A DNA stretch of 5,925 nt from an uncultured Collinsella sp. (GCA_958346165.1 CATVQO010000099.1:1-5925); one strand, 5' to 3'. Positions 1 through 5,925 are shown, numbered from the stretch's first letter. The notes: generated by a model not told the origin, from the sequence alone. Numbers and translations are program-made.

Positions 1-1
1 C

Positions 2-451
2 CAGCACGGCGATACGATCCTGCTCGACGTTTTCCCCGACCTCTCCAAAGACGAGATGCTCGATATGCTCAACCGGCGCGTTGAGCTGCTCGGTGGCTTT
101 TCGCCCCGCGATCCTCGTTGGCTCGACGGCATGCTCGCCCCGCAACTCTCCCGCGTCGTCTGCACGGCGTTCGAGCAGTGCCATCCAGGCTCCAACGATG
201 TCATCCACCTGGTCTCGATCCTCAAGCACTTTAAGTTGCTCGTCGAGGGAACAGCCGAGGAGCGCTCGGCGCAGATCACGCGTGGTGGCGTGCCCATCGA
301 GAGCGTCTCAGCTCCCGACCTCTGCGTGAGCAACGCGGCAGGCGCCCCACTTTACATCTGTGGCGAGGCACTCGACATCGATGCTGATTGCGGCGGTTTC
401 AACCTTGCGTGGGCTTGGATCTCGGGTATTCGCGCTGCAAGCAGCCTATAG
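2..451 (+). CDS. HI0933/BaiN-like FAD-binding oxidoreductase, C-terminal part (5' end outside window)
   Basis: Open from the left edge (frame starting at base 2) to TAG at 449-451, giving 149 residues without a start. Family members are usually about 400-430 residues, so this is roughly the last third. Two family signatures are visible: TRGGVPIE at nt 275-301, and the FAD-contacting end LYICGEALDIDADCGGFN at nt 350-403, followed by LAWAWISG. In HI0933-like flavoproteins (YhiN/BaiN group) this last block closes the Rossmann FAD-binding domain around the flavin. The missing part should carry the N-terminal GxGxxG and most of the middle domain. The enzyme is expected to be a cytosolic flavoprotein, but its substrate is not established for most members. 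The BaiN name comes from a Clostridium bile-acid study, and nothing here supports bile-acid activity. A second flavoprotein gene follows 79 bp downstream on the same strand. The family call is firm; the reaction is unknown. Confidence 0.9.
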   Translation, partial: QHGDTILLDVFPDLSKDEMLDMLNRRVELLGGFSPRDPRWLDGMLAPQLSRVVCTAFEQCHPGSNDVIHLVSILKHFKLLVEGTAEERSAQITRGGVPIESVSAPDLCVSNAAGAPLYICGEALDIDADCGGFNLAWAWISGIRAASSL

Positions 452-461
452 CCGCGCAGTC

Positions 462-467
462 TATAAT
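462..467 (+). promoter_or_regulatory. Possible -10 box (TATAAT) ahead of the COG2509 gene
   Basis: A perfect TATAAT lies 11 bp after the stop codon of the upstream flavoprotein gene. I see no good TTGACA-like -35 at 16-18 bp upstream (bases 438-445 read CAAGCAGC) and no TGn extension. The -10 alone is suggestive only. If real, transcription would start near 474, just before the hairpin at 481-504. The alternative is a chance AT-rich hexamer, with the gene read through from upstream. Confidence 0.35.
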
Positions 468-480
468 CAAAACGCATTCG

Positions 481-512
481 GGCCGTCTGGAACACCGGGC
501 GGCCTCTTTCTT
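481..512 (+). terminator. Terminator-like hairpin between the two flavoprotein genes (terminator or leader attenuator)
   Basis: Bases 481-490 (GGCCGTCTGG) pair with 495-504 (CCGGGCGGCC): ten pairs including two G-U pairs, closed by an AACA tetraloop. TCTTTCTT follows at 505-512. A GC-rich stem followed by a T-rich tract is the form of an intrinsic terminator on the + strand. It would end the upstream flavoprotein transcript, but it sits after the TATAAT at 462 and only 7 nt before the Shine-Dalgarno of the next gene, so it could also attenuate that gene. The T tract is interrupted by two C, so efficiency is uncertain. Confidence 0.55.
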
Positions 513-518
513 GCATCT

Positions 519-525
519 AAGGAGA
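519..525 (+). promoter_or_regulatory. Shine-Dalgarno site fixing the start of the COG2509 gene
   Basis: AAGGAGA ends 5 nt before ATG 531-533. The frame is open further upstream, with an ATG at 360, but that start has no such site and overlaps the preceding gene. The added residues would also lie within the upstream coding region and the hairpin. The ATG at 531 is therefore preferred. Confidence 0.85.
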
Positions 526-530
526 CCTCG

Positions 531-2171
531 ATGATCGAAATCACCCAAGTCCACGCGTCACTCGATGAGGCCGGCGACGAAACCGCCTGTCTTGCTATTG
601 GTAGACGCGCCGTCAAACGAGCCCTGCGATGCGAGGATTCCCAGATTAAAGCCATTGAGCTCCATCGCAAGTCAATCGACGCCCGTAAAAAGCGAGATGT
701 CCATTTTATTTTGAGCTTTCGAGTTGAACTGACAAGCTCCCGACTCGAGCAGGAGGTGGTCGACCGCGTCGCCGAGCGCGACCGCTCGCGCATCCGCATG
801 GTAGACGGCGAGGCTCCTTCATTCCCCAACCCTGTCCCGAATGCACCCAAGGGGCGTCCCGTCGTTGTCGGCGCCGGCTGTGCCGGTCTCTTCGCCGCCC
901 TGACCCTTGCCGAAGCGGGCCTTAAACCCCTGCTCATCGAGCGCGGCGACCCCGCACTTCGCCGCTCTGAAGCGATTGATCTCTTTCTTAAGGAGCGTAT
1001 CCTCGACCCCGAAAGCAATATCCAATTTGGCCTGGGCGGCGCAGGGACCTTCTCGGACGGCAAGCTCAACACGGGAACCAAGAATCCTGCCCATCGACTG
1101 ATTCTTGAGACCTTCGTCGAAGCTGGCTCACCTCGCGACATCCTGTGGGACGCCAAGCCGCACATTGGCTCTGACATCCTCCCCACCGTCGTCACCAACA
1201 TTTCTCAACGCATCGAGCAGCTCGGTGGAACCGTCCGCTATCGAACAAAGCTCGTCAATATTCGAACCGATGGATCTGGCGCCATCACCGGCGTCGATGT
1301 CCAACCGCCCCAAGAAACCACAAGCGAGACAATCGCCACAAAGCACCTCATTCTCGCCTGCGGCCATTCCGCCCGCGACGTATTCGAGCTTCTCAAAGAA
1401 CATAACGTTGCCCTCGCGCAAAAGACCTTTGCCATGGGTGTGCGCATCGAGCATCCACAGCGCGACATCGACCGCGCCCAATATGGCCCTTCGGCGGGGC
1501 ACCCGGCACTCGGAGCAGCCCCCTACAAGCTTGTCGCCCATCTCCCCAACGGCCGCAGCGTGTTCTCGTTTTGTATGTGCCCCGGCGGACAGGTTGTCGC
1601 GGCTTCTTCCGAGCAGGGCCATCTGTGCGTCAACGGTGCCAGCCTCAATGCCCGCGACGGGCGCAACGCGAATGCCGCCCTACTCGTCAACGTCACACCT
1701 GACGACCTTCCCGGCGATGATCCGCTCGCAGGCATTGAGCTCCAGCGCGCCTGCGAGCGAGCCGCCTATCGCCTGGGTGGCTCCAACTGGAACGCGCCGG
1801 CACAGCTCGTCGGAGATTTCCTTGCTAGACGCGCCAGCACGGCACCCGGAAAGGTAAAACCAACCTATCCACTTGGTGTGACCTGGACGGCGATCGACGA
1901 TGCCCTCCCGCAGCATATCGTCGAGTCGCTTCGTTTGGGAATCCCCCTGCTCGGTAAGAAACTGCGTGGCTATGACCGCCCCGGTGCGGTCCTCACTGGC
2001 GTGGAGACGCGTTCGAGCTCACCGGTCGCTGTCACCCGAGACCGAGCGTGCCATGCCGTGTCGACCCCGGGCCTCTACCCTTGTGGTGAGGGAGCTGGAT
2101 ATGCCGGCGGCATCATGAGCGCGGCCACCGACGGCATCCGTTGTGCTGAAGCCCTGATCGCAGACCTCTAA
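531..2171 (+). CDS. NAD(P)/FAD-dependent oxidoreductase, COG2509 family (uncharacterised FAD-dependent dehydrogenase)
   Basis: The protein has 546 residues and starts at ATG 531 behind a strong Shine-Dalgarno, which is a usual length for the family. Residues 1 to about 90 form the charged N-terminal domain typical of COG2509, with the RRAVKRAL and ELHRKSIDARKK stretches. The Rossmann dinucleotide fold begins at about 109: VVVGAGCAG carries GxGxxG at 114-119, and the acidic end of the second strand is IERGD (E137). Next come FGLGGAGTFSDGKLNTG (167-183), CMCPGG (348-353, a CxC pair) and the closing FAD block YPCGEGAGYAGGIMSAATDG (516-535). No signal peptide or membrane segment is seen, so it is probably cytosolic. 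The family resembles other two-dinucleotide-binding flavoenzymes, but its substrate is not known to me. It follows another flavoprotein gene and converges on uvrB, with a shared terminator 29 bp after its stop. Family assignment is confident; function is not. Confidence 0.93.
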   Translation: MIEITQVHASLDEAGDETACLAIGRRAVKRALRCEDSQIKAIELHRKSIDARKKRDVHFILSFRVELTSSRLEQEVVDRVAERDRSRIRMVDGEAPSFPNPVPNAPKGRPVVVGAGCAGLFAALTLAEAGLKPLLIERGDPALRRSEAIDLFLKERILDPESNIQFGLGGAGTFSDGKLNTGTKNPAHRLILETFVEAGSPRDILWDAKPHIGSDILPTVVTNISQRIEQLGGTVRYRTKLVNIRTDGSGAITGVDVQPPQETTSETIATKHLILACGHSARDVFELLKEHNVALAQKTFAMGVRIEHPQRDIDRAQYGPSAGHPALGAAPYKLVAHLPNGRSVFSFCMCPGGQVVAASSEQGHLCVNGASLNARDGRNANAALLVNVTPDDLPGDDPLAGIELQRACERAAYRLGGSNWNAPAQLVGDFLARRASTAPGKVKPTYPLGVTWTAIDDALPQHIVESLRLGIPLLGKKLRGYDRPGAVLTGVETRSSSPVAVTRDRACHAVSTPGLYPCGEGAGYAGGIMSAATDGIRCAEALIADL

Positions 2172-2190
2172 CGCACAAATTCCAGCGCGC

Positions 2191-2233
2191 AAAAGACATA
2201 GGCCCCGAGCTCCACAGAGAACTCGGGGCCTGT
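2191..2233. terminator. Bidirectional intrinsic terminator between the convergent COG2509 gene and uvrB
   Basis: AGGCCCCGAG (2200-2209) and CTCGGGGCCT (2222-2231) form a perfect 10-bp stem around a 12-nt loop. The stem lies 5 bp beyond the uvrB stop and 28 bp beyond the stop of the + strand gene. On the - strand the stem is followed by ATGTCTTTT (2199 to 2191), a fair U tract, so it best fits the end of the uvrB transcript. On the + strand the following bases (TGTTCGCTATTTCTT) are only moderately T-rich and run into uvrB, but the stem could still terminate or protect the + strand message. Confidence 0.82.
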
Positions 2234-2236
2234 TCG

Positions 2237-4477
2237 CTATTTCTTAAACCGTGCACCCTGGCGTTTTCTGCCCGATGCGAACGTGGAACCCTTGCGGGCC
2301 TGCGAGCGTAAGCGCTCGATCGTCTCGTCCTCAGACGCACCCTCGAGCATCGCCCGAATCTGAACGACGGCATCGCGCAGGCGCGCCGCCTCCTCAAAGT
2401 CCATAGCGGCAGAAGCGTTACGCATATCCTCTTCCATGGTTTCGACGATCCGCACAAGCTCGTCATGCGGCAGTTCTTCCAACTGCTCCGCAAGTGTCTG
2501 CTCGGGCGCCACCGTTTCCGGCACACCGCCCTCGCCCGACTCATCGGGCGTATAGAATGCGCCATGACCAAGAGAATCGCCCTTCGAGCGCCCCTTGGAA
2601 CCCACGGTTTTTTCGGCCTCGGCAATAAAACTTGAGATGTCGTTGATGGCCTTGCGCACTGTCTTGGGCACAATGCCATGCTCTTCGTTATATGCCATCT
2701 GAATCTCGCGACGGCGCTGCGTCTCCTCGATGGCCTCTTTCATCGAATCGGTCACAACGTCCGCATACATGATGACTTCGCCATCGGCATTACGGGCCGC
2801 GCGGCCAATCGTCTGAATCAGCGAACGGCGGTTGCGCAAGAAGCCTTCCTTATCGGCATCGAGAATTGCCACCAGTGAGACCTCGGGAAGATCCAAGCCC
2901 TCGCGAAGCAGGTTGATGCCAACGAGAACATCGATCTTGCCCTCGCGCAGCGTTCGCAGGATCTCGACACGGTCCATTGTCGCCGTATCAGAATGCATGT
3001 AATTGACCTTAATGCCCGCATCAAGCAGATGGTCGGTCAGGTCCTCGGCCATGCGCTTGGTCAACGTGGTCACCAGCACGCGCTCCTTGCGGGCAACGCG
3101 CTCGCGAATCTCGTCCTCAAGATCGTCAATCTGACCGCGAACCGGACGCACATCGATCTTGGGATCGAGCAGACCGGTCGGACGAATAATCTGCTCCACG
3201 TCGTTTTGGCTCACCCGCAGCTCGTAATCGCCCGGCGTGGCCGAAACATAGATAAACTGGGGTATCCTTGCCTCAAACTCATCGAAACGAAGCGGGCGGT
3301 TATCGAGCGCCGAGGGCAGGCGAAAACCGTGTTCCACCAGCGTCACCTTACGCGAGCGGTCACCTTCGTGCATGCCGCGAATCTGCGGCACCGTCACATG
3401 GCTCTCATCGATGATGCAGAGCATATCCTTGGGAAAGTAATCGATTAGGGTAAACGGCGGCTCACCCGGTTTGCGACCGTCCAGATGACGCGAGTAGTTC
3501 TCGATGCCGTTGCAAAAGCCCATCGTCTCGAGCATCTCAAGATCATAATCGGTGCGCTGCTGCAGACGCTGCGCCTCGAGCAACTTGTCGGTCGCCTTGA
3601 GCTCCGCCACGCGCTTCTCGCACTCTTCGCTGATCGATTTCAGAGCCGCCTTGACCTTCGGCTTCTCGGTCACGTAGTGCGATGCCGGCCATACGGGAAT
3701 AGCCTCGTACTCACGAAGCATCTCACCGGTGACCTCATCGATCTCGGCAATCAGCTCGACCTCGTCGCCAAAGAACTCAAACCGCAACGGATGCTCGGCA
3801 TAAGGCGGATACACGTCGACAACATCGCCGCGCACGCGGAACGTGCCGCGTGCCAGGTCATAGTCATTGCGATCATATTGAATGTCGATAAGTGCATGGA
3901 TAAAGTCATCGCGCTCGAGCGGCACCTTCTTGTCGACGTTTGGAGCCAGACCCGCATAGTCCTCAGGAGAGCCAATGCCATAGATACACGAGACCGATGC
4001 GACAACGATCACATCGCGTCGAGAGAGCAGTGACGCGGTCGCCTGATGGCGCAGCATCTCGACCTCTTCGTTAATCGAGGAGTCTTTCTCGATATATGTA
4101 TCGCTTTGCGGCACATACGCTTCGGGCTGATAGTAGTCGTAGTACGAGACGAAGTAGACCACAGCGTTGTTGGGAAAGAACTCTTTGAGCTCGCTCGCAA
4201 GCTGAGCGGCGAGCGTTTTATTCGGAGCCATGACCAGCGTCGGCTTTCCCAGGGCCTCAATAGTCTTTGCCATCGTGAAGGTCTTGCCCGAACCAGTCAC
4301 GCCCAGCAAAACCTGATAGCGGTCTCCGTCCCTCACGCCCTGCACAAGCGACTCAATGGCCTTAGGCTGGGAACCGGCAGGCTCATAGGGGGAAACGACT
4401 TCAAACGGCACCTCAGCGCCCTCAACGCCAAAGCGCTTAAGTTCACCACCAACGCGTTCTACTTCAAATTCCGCCAT
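2237..4477 (-). CDS. uvrB: UvrABC excinuclease subunit B
   Basis: UvrB is the damage-verifying helicase-like subunit of nucleotide excision repair. UvrA loads it on DNA, and it then recruits UvrC for the two incisions. Visible here in 746 residues are Walker A GVTGSGKT (59-66, K65) and the tyrosine-rich beta-hairpin that inserts between strands (about 112-137, [12 protein letters not shown]). Walker B is IIDESH (355-360). Helicase motifs follow: VSATP (411-415), the [14 protein letters not shown] block (520-533) and QTIGRAAR (555-562). The C-terminal UVR helical hairpin (about 671-711, with [10 protein letters not shown]) binds UvrC. Compared with E. coli UvrB (673 residues), about 20 extra residues precede the [12 protein letters not shown] start of the core. 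There is also a variable linker (about 622-668) and a basic tail ending in RFKK. The start is ATG 4475-4477 with AGGAG 5 nt upstream. It lies 51 bp after the transglycosylase gene, so readthrough is possible. All key motifs are intact. Confidence 0.98.
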   Translation of the reverse strand: MAEFEVERVGGELKRFGVEGAEVPFEVVSPYEPAGSQPKAIESLVQGVRDGDRYQVLLGVTGSGKTFTMAKTIEALGKPTLVMAPNKTLAAQLASELKEFFPNNAVVYFVSYYDYYQPEAYVPQSDTYIEKDSSINEEVEMLRHQATASLLSRRDVIVVASVSCIYGIGSPEDYAGLAPNVDKKVPLERDDFIHALIDIQYDRNDYDLARGTFRVRGDVVDVYPPYAEHPLRFEFFGDEVELIAEIDEVTGEMLREYEAIPVWPASHYVTEKPKVKAALKSISEECEKRVAELKATDKLLEAQRLQQRTDYDLEMLETMGFCNGIENYSRHLDGRKPGEPPFTLIDYFPKDMLCIIDESHVTVPQIRGMHEGDRSRKVTLVEHGFRLPSALDNRPLRFDEFEARIPQFIYVSATPGDYELRVSQNDVEQIIRPTGLLDPKIDVRPVRGQIDDLEDEIRERVARKERVLVTTLTKRMAEDLTDHLLDAGIKVNYMHSDTATMDRVEILRTLREGKIDVLVGINLLREGLDLPEVSLVAILDADKEGFLRNRRSLIQTIGRAARNADGEVIMYADVVTDSMKEAIEETQRRREIQMAYNEEHGIVPKTVRKAINDISSFIAEAEKTVGSKGRSKGDSLGHGAFYTPDESGEGGVPETVAPEQTLAEQLEELPHDELVRIVETMEEDMRNASAAMDFEEAARLRDAVVQIRAMLEGASEDETIERLRSQARKGSTFASGRKRQGARFKK

Positions 4478-4482
4478 GGATA

Positions 4483-4508
4483 CTCCTAACTCATATATCT
4501 GCAGTATA
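4483..4508 (-). promoter_or_regulatory. Possible uvrB promoter -10 and its Shine-Dalgarno
   Basis: Reading the - strand, TATACT at 4508-4503 matches five of six bases of a -10 box. It would start transcription near 4496, giving a leader of about 20 nt. AGGAG at 4487-4483 lies 5 nt before the uvrB ATG. The -35 region falls over the end of the transglycosylase gene and has no convincing TTGACA match. The Shine-Dalgarno is solid and the promoter is tentative. I found no LexA-type palindrome in the 51-bp gap. Confidence 0.45.
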
Positions 4509-4528
4509 CGCAGGCGGCAGGCATAGTC

Positions 4529-5110
4529 CTATACGAACCGATCGGGATAGAGGGTCTTGTAGCGAACCCAGGCATTATTGACACGAATCAGATACGCCTG
4601 CGTCTCGGGAAAGGTGATTGCATTATGAAGCGACGTGCTCTGCTGCGCCCATCCGTCGACATTGCCCATGCCGGCGTTATAGGCGGCAATGGCACTGTCA
4701 GTCGACCCGTTAAAATACGTTAGAAGATACGAAAGATACGCACAGCCAAACTCGATGTTCGTAGCGGGATCGTTAAGGCTGTCGGCTGAATACTCGCTAC
4801 CATCGACAAGACCCTTGGCAATCATATCCTGGGCAGTCTCGGGCATCAGCTGCATCAATCCCTGAGCGCCTTGATTCGACTCAGCCTCGGGATCCCAATT
4901 CGATTCCGACTTTATGACAGCACACACCAGATACGGATCAAGATTGTGCGAAATGCTCGATTGCTTTACGTACGCCTCGTAGTCAATCGGATACAGCGGC
5001 TTAAAGAAAGCGGCAGGGGCACACGAGTAGACGAGCGAAATAAGGCCGAAGACGAACACAACGGCAAGTGGCGCCACGCGATACCACGTAAAGAAACGTG
5101 CCTTAGGCAT
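4529..5110 (-). CDS. Membrane-anchored lytic transglycosylase, SLT/goose-lysozyme-like domain
   Basis: This 193-residue protein should cleave the glycan strands of peptidoglycan outside the cytoplasmic membrane, forming 1,6-anhydromuramyl ends. Residues 1-12 are basic and aromatic, and about 12-29 form one hydrophobic segment (VAPLAVVFVFGLISLVYS), giving an N-in signal anchor. A Cys at 30 follows, but with Tyr at -2 the lipobox is poor. The SLT domain covers about 50-180. The catalytic glutamate is E69 in IKSESNWDP, followed by GAQGLMQLMPETA (81-93) and AAYNAGMGNVDGW (142-154), all hallmark motifs. No LysM or other wall-binding domain is present. The start is ATG 5108-5110, and its first 8 bases overlap the end of coaE (ATGCCTAA), suggesting translational coupling. 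The Shine-Dalgarno inside coaE is very strong. The family call is sure; its cellular role (wall turnover, or insertion of envelope machinery) cannot be read from sequence. Confidence 0.94.
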   Translation of the reverse strand: MPKARFFTWYRVAPLAVVFVFGLISLVYSCAPAAFFKPLYPIDYEAYVKQSSISHNLDPYLVCAVIKSESNWDPEAESNQGAQGLMQLMPETAQDMIAKGLVDGSEYSADSLNDPATNIEFGCAYLSYLLTYFNGSTDSAIAAYNAGMGNVDGWAQQSTSLHNAITFPETQAYLIRVNNAWVRYKTLYPDRFV

Positions 5111-5744
5111 CGGCCTCCTCCTTATCCGGAGTATCTATAAACCCGTGGCATGCAAGCCATGAGTCAAGCTGCTCAAAGAGCGAATTATCGCCTGCGGCAT
5201 TATCAATCACCGTAGTAGCGAGATTGCACAGCGCAGACTCATCGGGCTGACAAGCAGAACGGGCATCGAAATCAGATGGCTCCATGCCACGTTGAATAGC
5301 GCGCTCGCGACGAACTGACAAAGGGGCGCTGATGACCAAAATTTCATCAGCCAAGCCAAATGCATCCTCAAAACCAGTCGGAGCAGAAACCTCGACCACC
5401 GCAAAGGGATAACGGGGAGACGAAACCGTACAACAAACCGGATCGAGAATCCTAAGCGAAAGCTGTTCAATCAGAACGGGATGCACAATGCCATTGAGCC
5501 GTGCGACCGAATCAGGAGAAGCAAAAGCTCGAGAAGCGAGGATGTTGCGGCGAATGCCGCCATCCTCATCCAAAATGTCCCAACCGAATTCATCCGCGAG
5601 AGCATTGACGATATCAGAGCCCGGCACATACAGCGATTTTGCAAGCTCATCCAGATCGATTAGCATAGCGCCACGAGATTCGAAATAGCGGCAGGCAGTC
5701 GACTTACCCGAAGCAATATTGCCCAAGACAAATACGGTAAACAT
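5103..5744 (-). CDS. coaE: Dephospho-CoA kinase
   Basis: CoaE catalyses the last step of coenzyme A synthesis: ATP-dependent phosphorylation of the ribose 3'-hydroxyl of dephospho-CoA, in the cytosol. The protein has 213 residues from ATG 5742-5744, close to the usual 200 or so. The P-loop is GNIASGKST (8-16). LIDLDELAKSLYVPGS (28-43) carries the conserved acidic residue (D30/D32) of the CoA-binding part. LNGIVHPV (83-90) holds the conserved HP pair. RRERAIQRG (145-153) matches the arginine-rich lid, and VIDN (179-182) begins the usual C-terminal strand and helix. The P-loop is divergent: the common GGIGSGKS has N9 and A11 in place of two glycines, and the usual PLLFE block reads as APTGFE (121-126). 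A TTG codon directly precedes the ATG, but the AGGGAGGG site is spaced for the ATG. The last 8 bases overlap the transglycosylase gene. Confidence 0.92.
   Translation of the reverse strand: MFTVFVLGNIASGKSTACRYFESRGAMLIDLDELAKSLYVPGSDIVNALADEFGWDILDEDGGIRRNILASRAFASPDSVARLNGIVHPVLIEQLSLRILDPVCCTVSSPRYPFAVVEVSAPTGFEDAFGLADEILVISAPLSVRRERAIQRGMEPSDFDARSACQPDESALCNLATTVIDNAAGDNSLFEQLDSWLACHGFIDTPDKEEADA
5114..5123 (-). promoter_or_regulatory. Extended Shine-Dalgarno of the transglycosylase gene, inside coaE
   Basis: On the - strand AAGGAGGAGG precedes the ATG at 5110. The AAGGAGG core ends 6 nt before it. The site lies in the last codons of coaE (encoding the KEEADA end), so translation of the two genes is probably coupled and the downstream gene well translated. 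Confidence 0.85.
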
Positions 5745-5748
5745 CAAG

Positions 5749-5756
5749 CCCTCCCT
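5749..5756 (-). promoter_or_regulatory. Shine-Dalgarno site deciding the coaE start
   Basis: On the - strand AGGGAGGG is followed by C, then TTG (5747-5745), then ATG (5744-5742). The GGAGG core ends 5 nt before the ATG but only 2 nt before the TTG, so ATG 5744 is the better start. The alternative would add a single residue. Confidence 0.7.
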
Positions 5757-5772
5757 AACGCCAATGCGAGTA

Positions 5773-5803
5773 ATTATCGCTCAAATACACTAGAAGGACT
5801 CAA
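5773..5803 (-). promoter_or_regulatory. Weak candidate promoter for the coaE operon
   Basis: On the - strand TTGAGT (5803-5798, four of six matches to TTGACA) and GATAAT (5778-5773, five of six to TATAAT) are separated by 19 bp, longer than ideal. Transcription would start near 5766, about 20 nt before the coaE ATG. The interval between the upstream terminator and coaE should hold a promoter, and this is the best pair I see. It is not compelling on its own. Confidence 0.3.
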
Positions 5804-5870
5804 AATACAGCCAAACAGTAAGAGCGCATACGGGGGAACTAGGTCCCAAAGTACAACGTGTATATAACGC

Positions 5871-5901
5871 AAAAAGGGGGAGGCCGCGAGGCCTCCCCCT
5901 T
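5871..5901 (-). terminator. Strong intrinsic terminator for a - strand transcript entering from the right edge
   Basis: AAGGGGGAGGCC (5874-5885) pairs perfectly with GGCCTCCCCCTT (5890-5901): twelve base pairs around a 4-nt loop. Read on the - strand the GC stem is followed directly by TTTTT (5875-5871), the classic intrinsic terminator form. On the + strand the following CTTC tract is poorer. It separates the coaE operon from whatever - strand gene lies beyond 5925. Actinobacterial synteny would make that rpsA, but this is inference. Confidence 0.85.
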
Positions 5902-5925
5902 CTTCAAGTCGATGGCGGCTCGGTG

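Noticed and set aside
360..530. Longer N-terminal start of the COG2509 protein at ATG 360
   Set aside because: It would overlap the end of the preceding gene, run through the terminator-like hairpin and lack a Shine-Dalgarno. The ATG at 531 has a strong one.
467..1201. A 244-codon - strand open frame opposite the COG2509 gene
   Set aside because: Its translation is rich in Arg/Ser with no family motif, and it lies antisense to a clear flavoprotein. It is a codon-bias shadow.
3485..4033. A 182-codon + strand open frame opposite uvrB (similarly 2993-3448 and 4046-4489)
   Set aside because: These mirror uvrB codons and have no recognisable domain. The uvrB motifs on the other strand are unambiguous.
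4534..4546. Possible SOS (LexA) box near uvrB, with a CGAAC half-site and CCGATCGG palindrome
   Set aside because: The second half does not match GTTCG. The sequence lies in the coding end of the transglycosylase gene, upstream of the likely -10.
5766..5780. GCGAGTAATTATCGC as an operator palindrome
   Set aside because: Only the outer four bases pair and the inner bases are out of register. It also overlaps the candidate -10, so it is most simply AT-rich promoter sequence.
5861..5868. TATATAAC as a + strand -10 box
   Set aside because: No plausible -35 was seen, and the hairpin at 5874-5901 would follow immediately. There is no + strand gene in view.
1..5925. Search by eye for CRISPR repeats, insertion sequences, tRNA genes, attachment sites and defence genes
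   Set aside because: No direct-repeat array, transposase motif, cloverleaf or long inverted repeat was seen. Nearly all the sequence is accounted for by the five genes.

Overview
The window looks like an ordinary chromosomal housekeeping stretch from a moderately GC-rich bacterium (GC in the upper 50s % by eye). The best guess is an actinobacterium of the class Coriobacteriia, Collinsella-like. This rests on recognising the proteins and on a coaE / lytic transglycosylase / uvrB order resembling the actinobacterial rpsA-coaE-uvrB neighbourhood. It is an inference, not proof. No mobile element, CRISPR array, tRNA, rRNA or recognisable defence system is visible.

Layout. The left part (1-2171, + strand) holds two flavoprotein genes in tandem: the last 149 codons of a HI0933/BaiN-type FAD-binding oxidoreductase, then a complete 546-residue COG2509-type FAD-dependent dehydrogenase. 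A 79-bp gap separates them and contains a TATAAT box, a terminator-like hairpin and a Shine-Dalgarno site. The right part (2237-5744, - strand) holds three genes read right to left: coaE (dephospho-CoA kinase), a small membrane-anchored lytic transglycosylase overlapping coaE by 8 bp, and uvrB (excision repair helicase) 51 bp further on. The two blocks converge on a symmetrical hairpin at about 2200-2231 that can terminate transcription from both sides. A second strong hairpin at 5874-5901, with its T-run on the - strand, marks the end of a transcript entering from beyond the right edge. By synteny that could be rpsA, but it is not in the window.

How the genes relate. coaE and the transglycosylase gene are very likely co-transcribed and translationally coupled. 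uvrB may be read through from them and may also have its own promoter in the 51-bp gap. Their roles (coenzyme A synthesis, peptidoglycan cleavage, DNA repair) have no obvious metabolic link, so this is a conserved-neighbourhood operon rather than a pathway. The two + strand flavoproteins belong to families whose physiological substrates are poorly defined.

I did not find an evident new system. The points most worth a second look are the leader hairpin ahead of the COG2509 gene, the transglycosylase wedged between coaE and uvrB, the divergent P-loop of CoaE, and the still enigmatic COG2509 protein.
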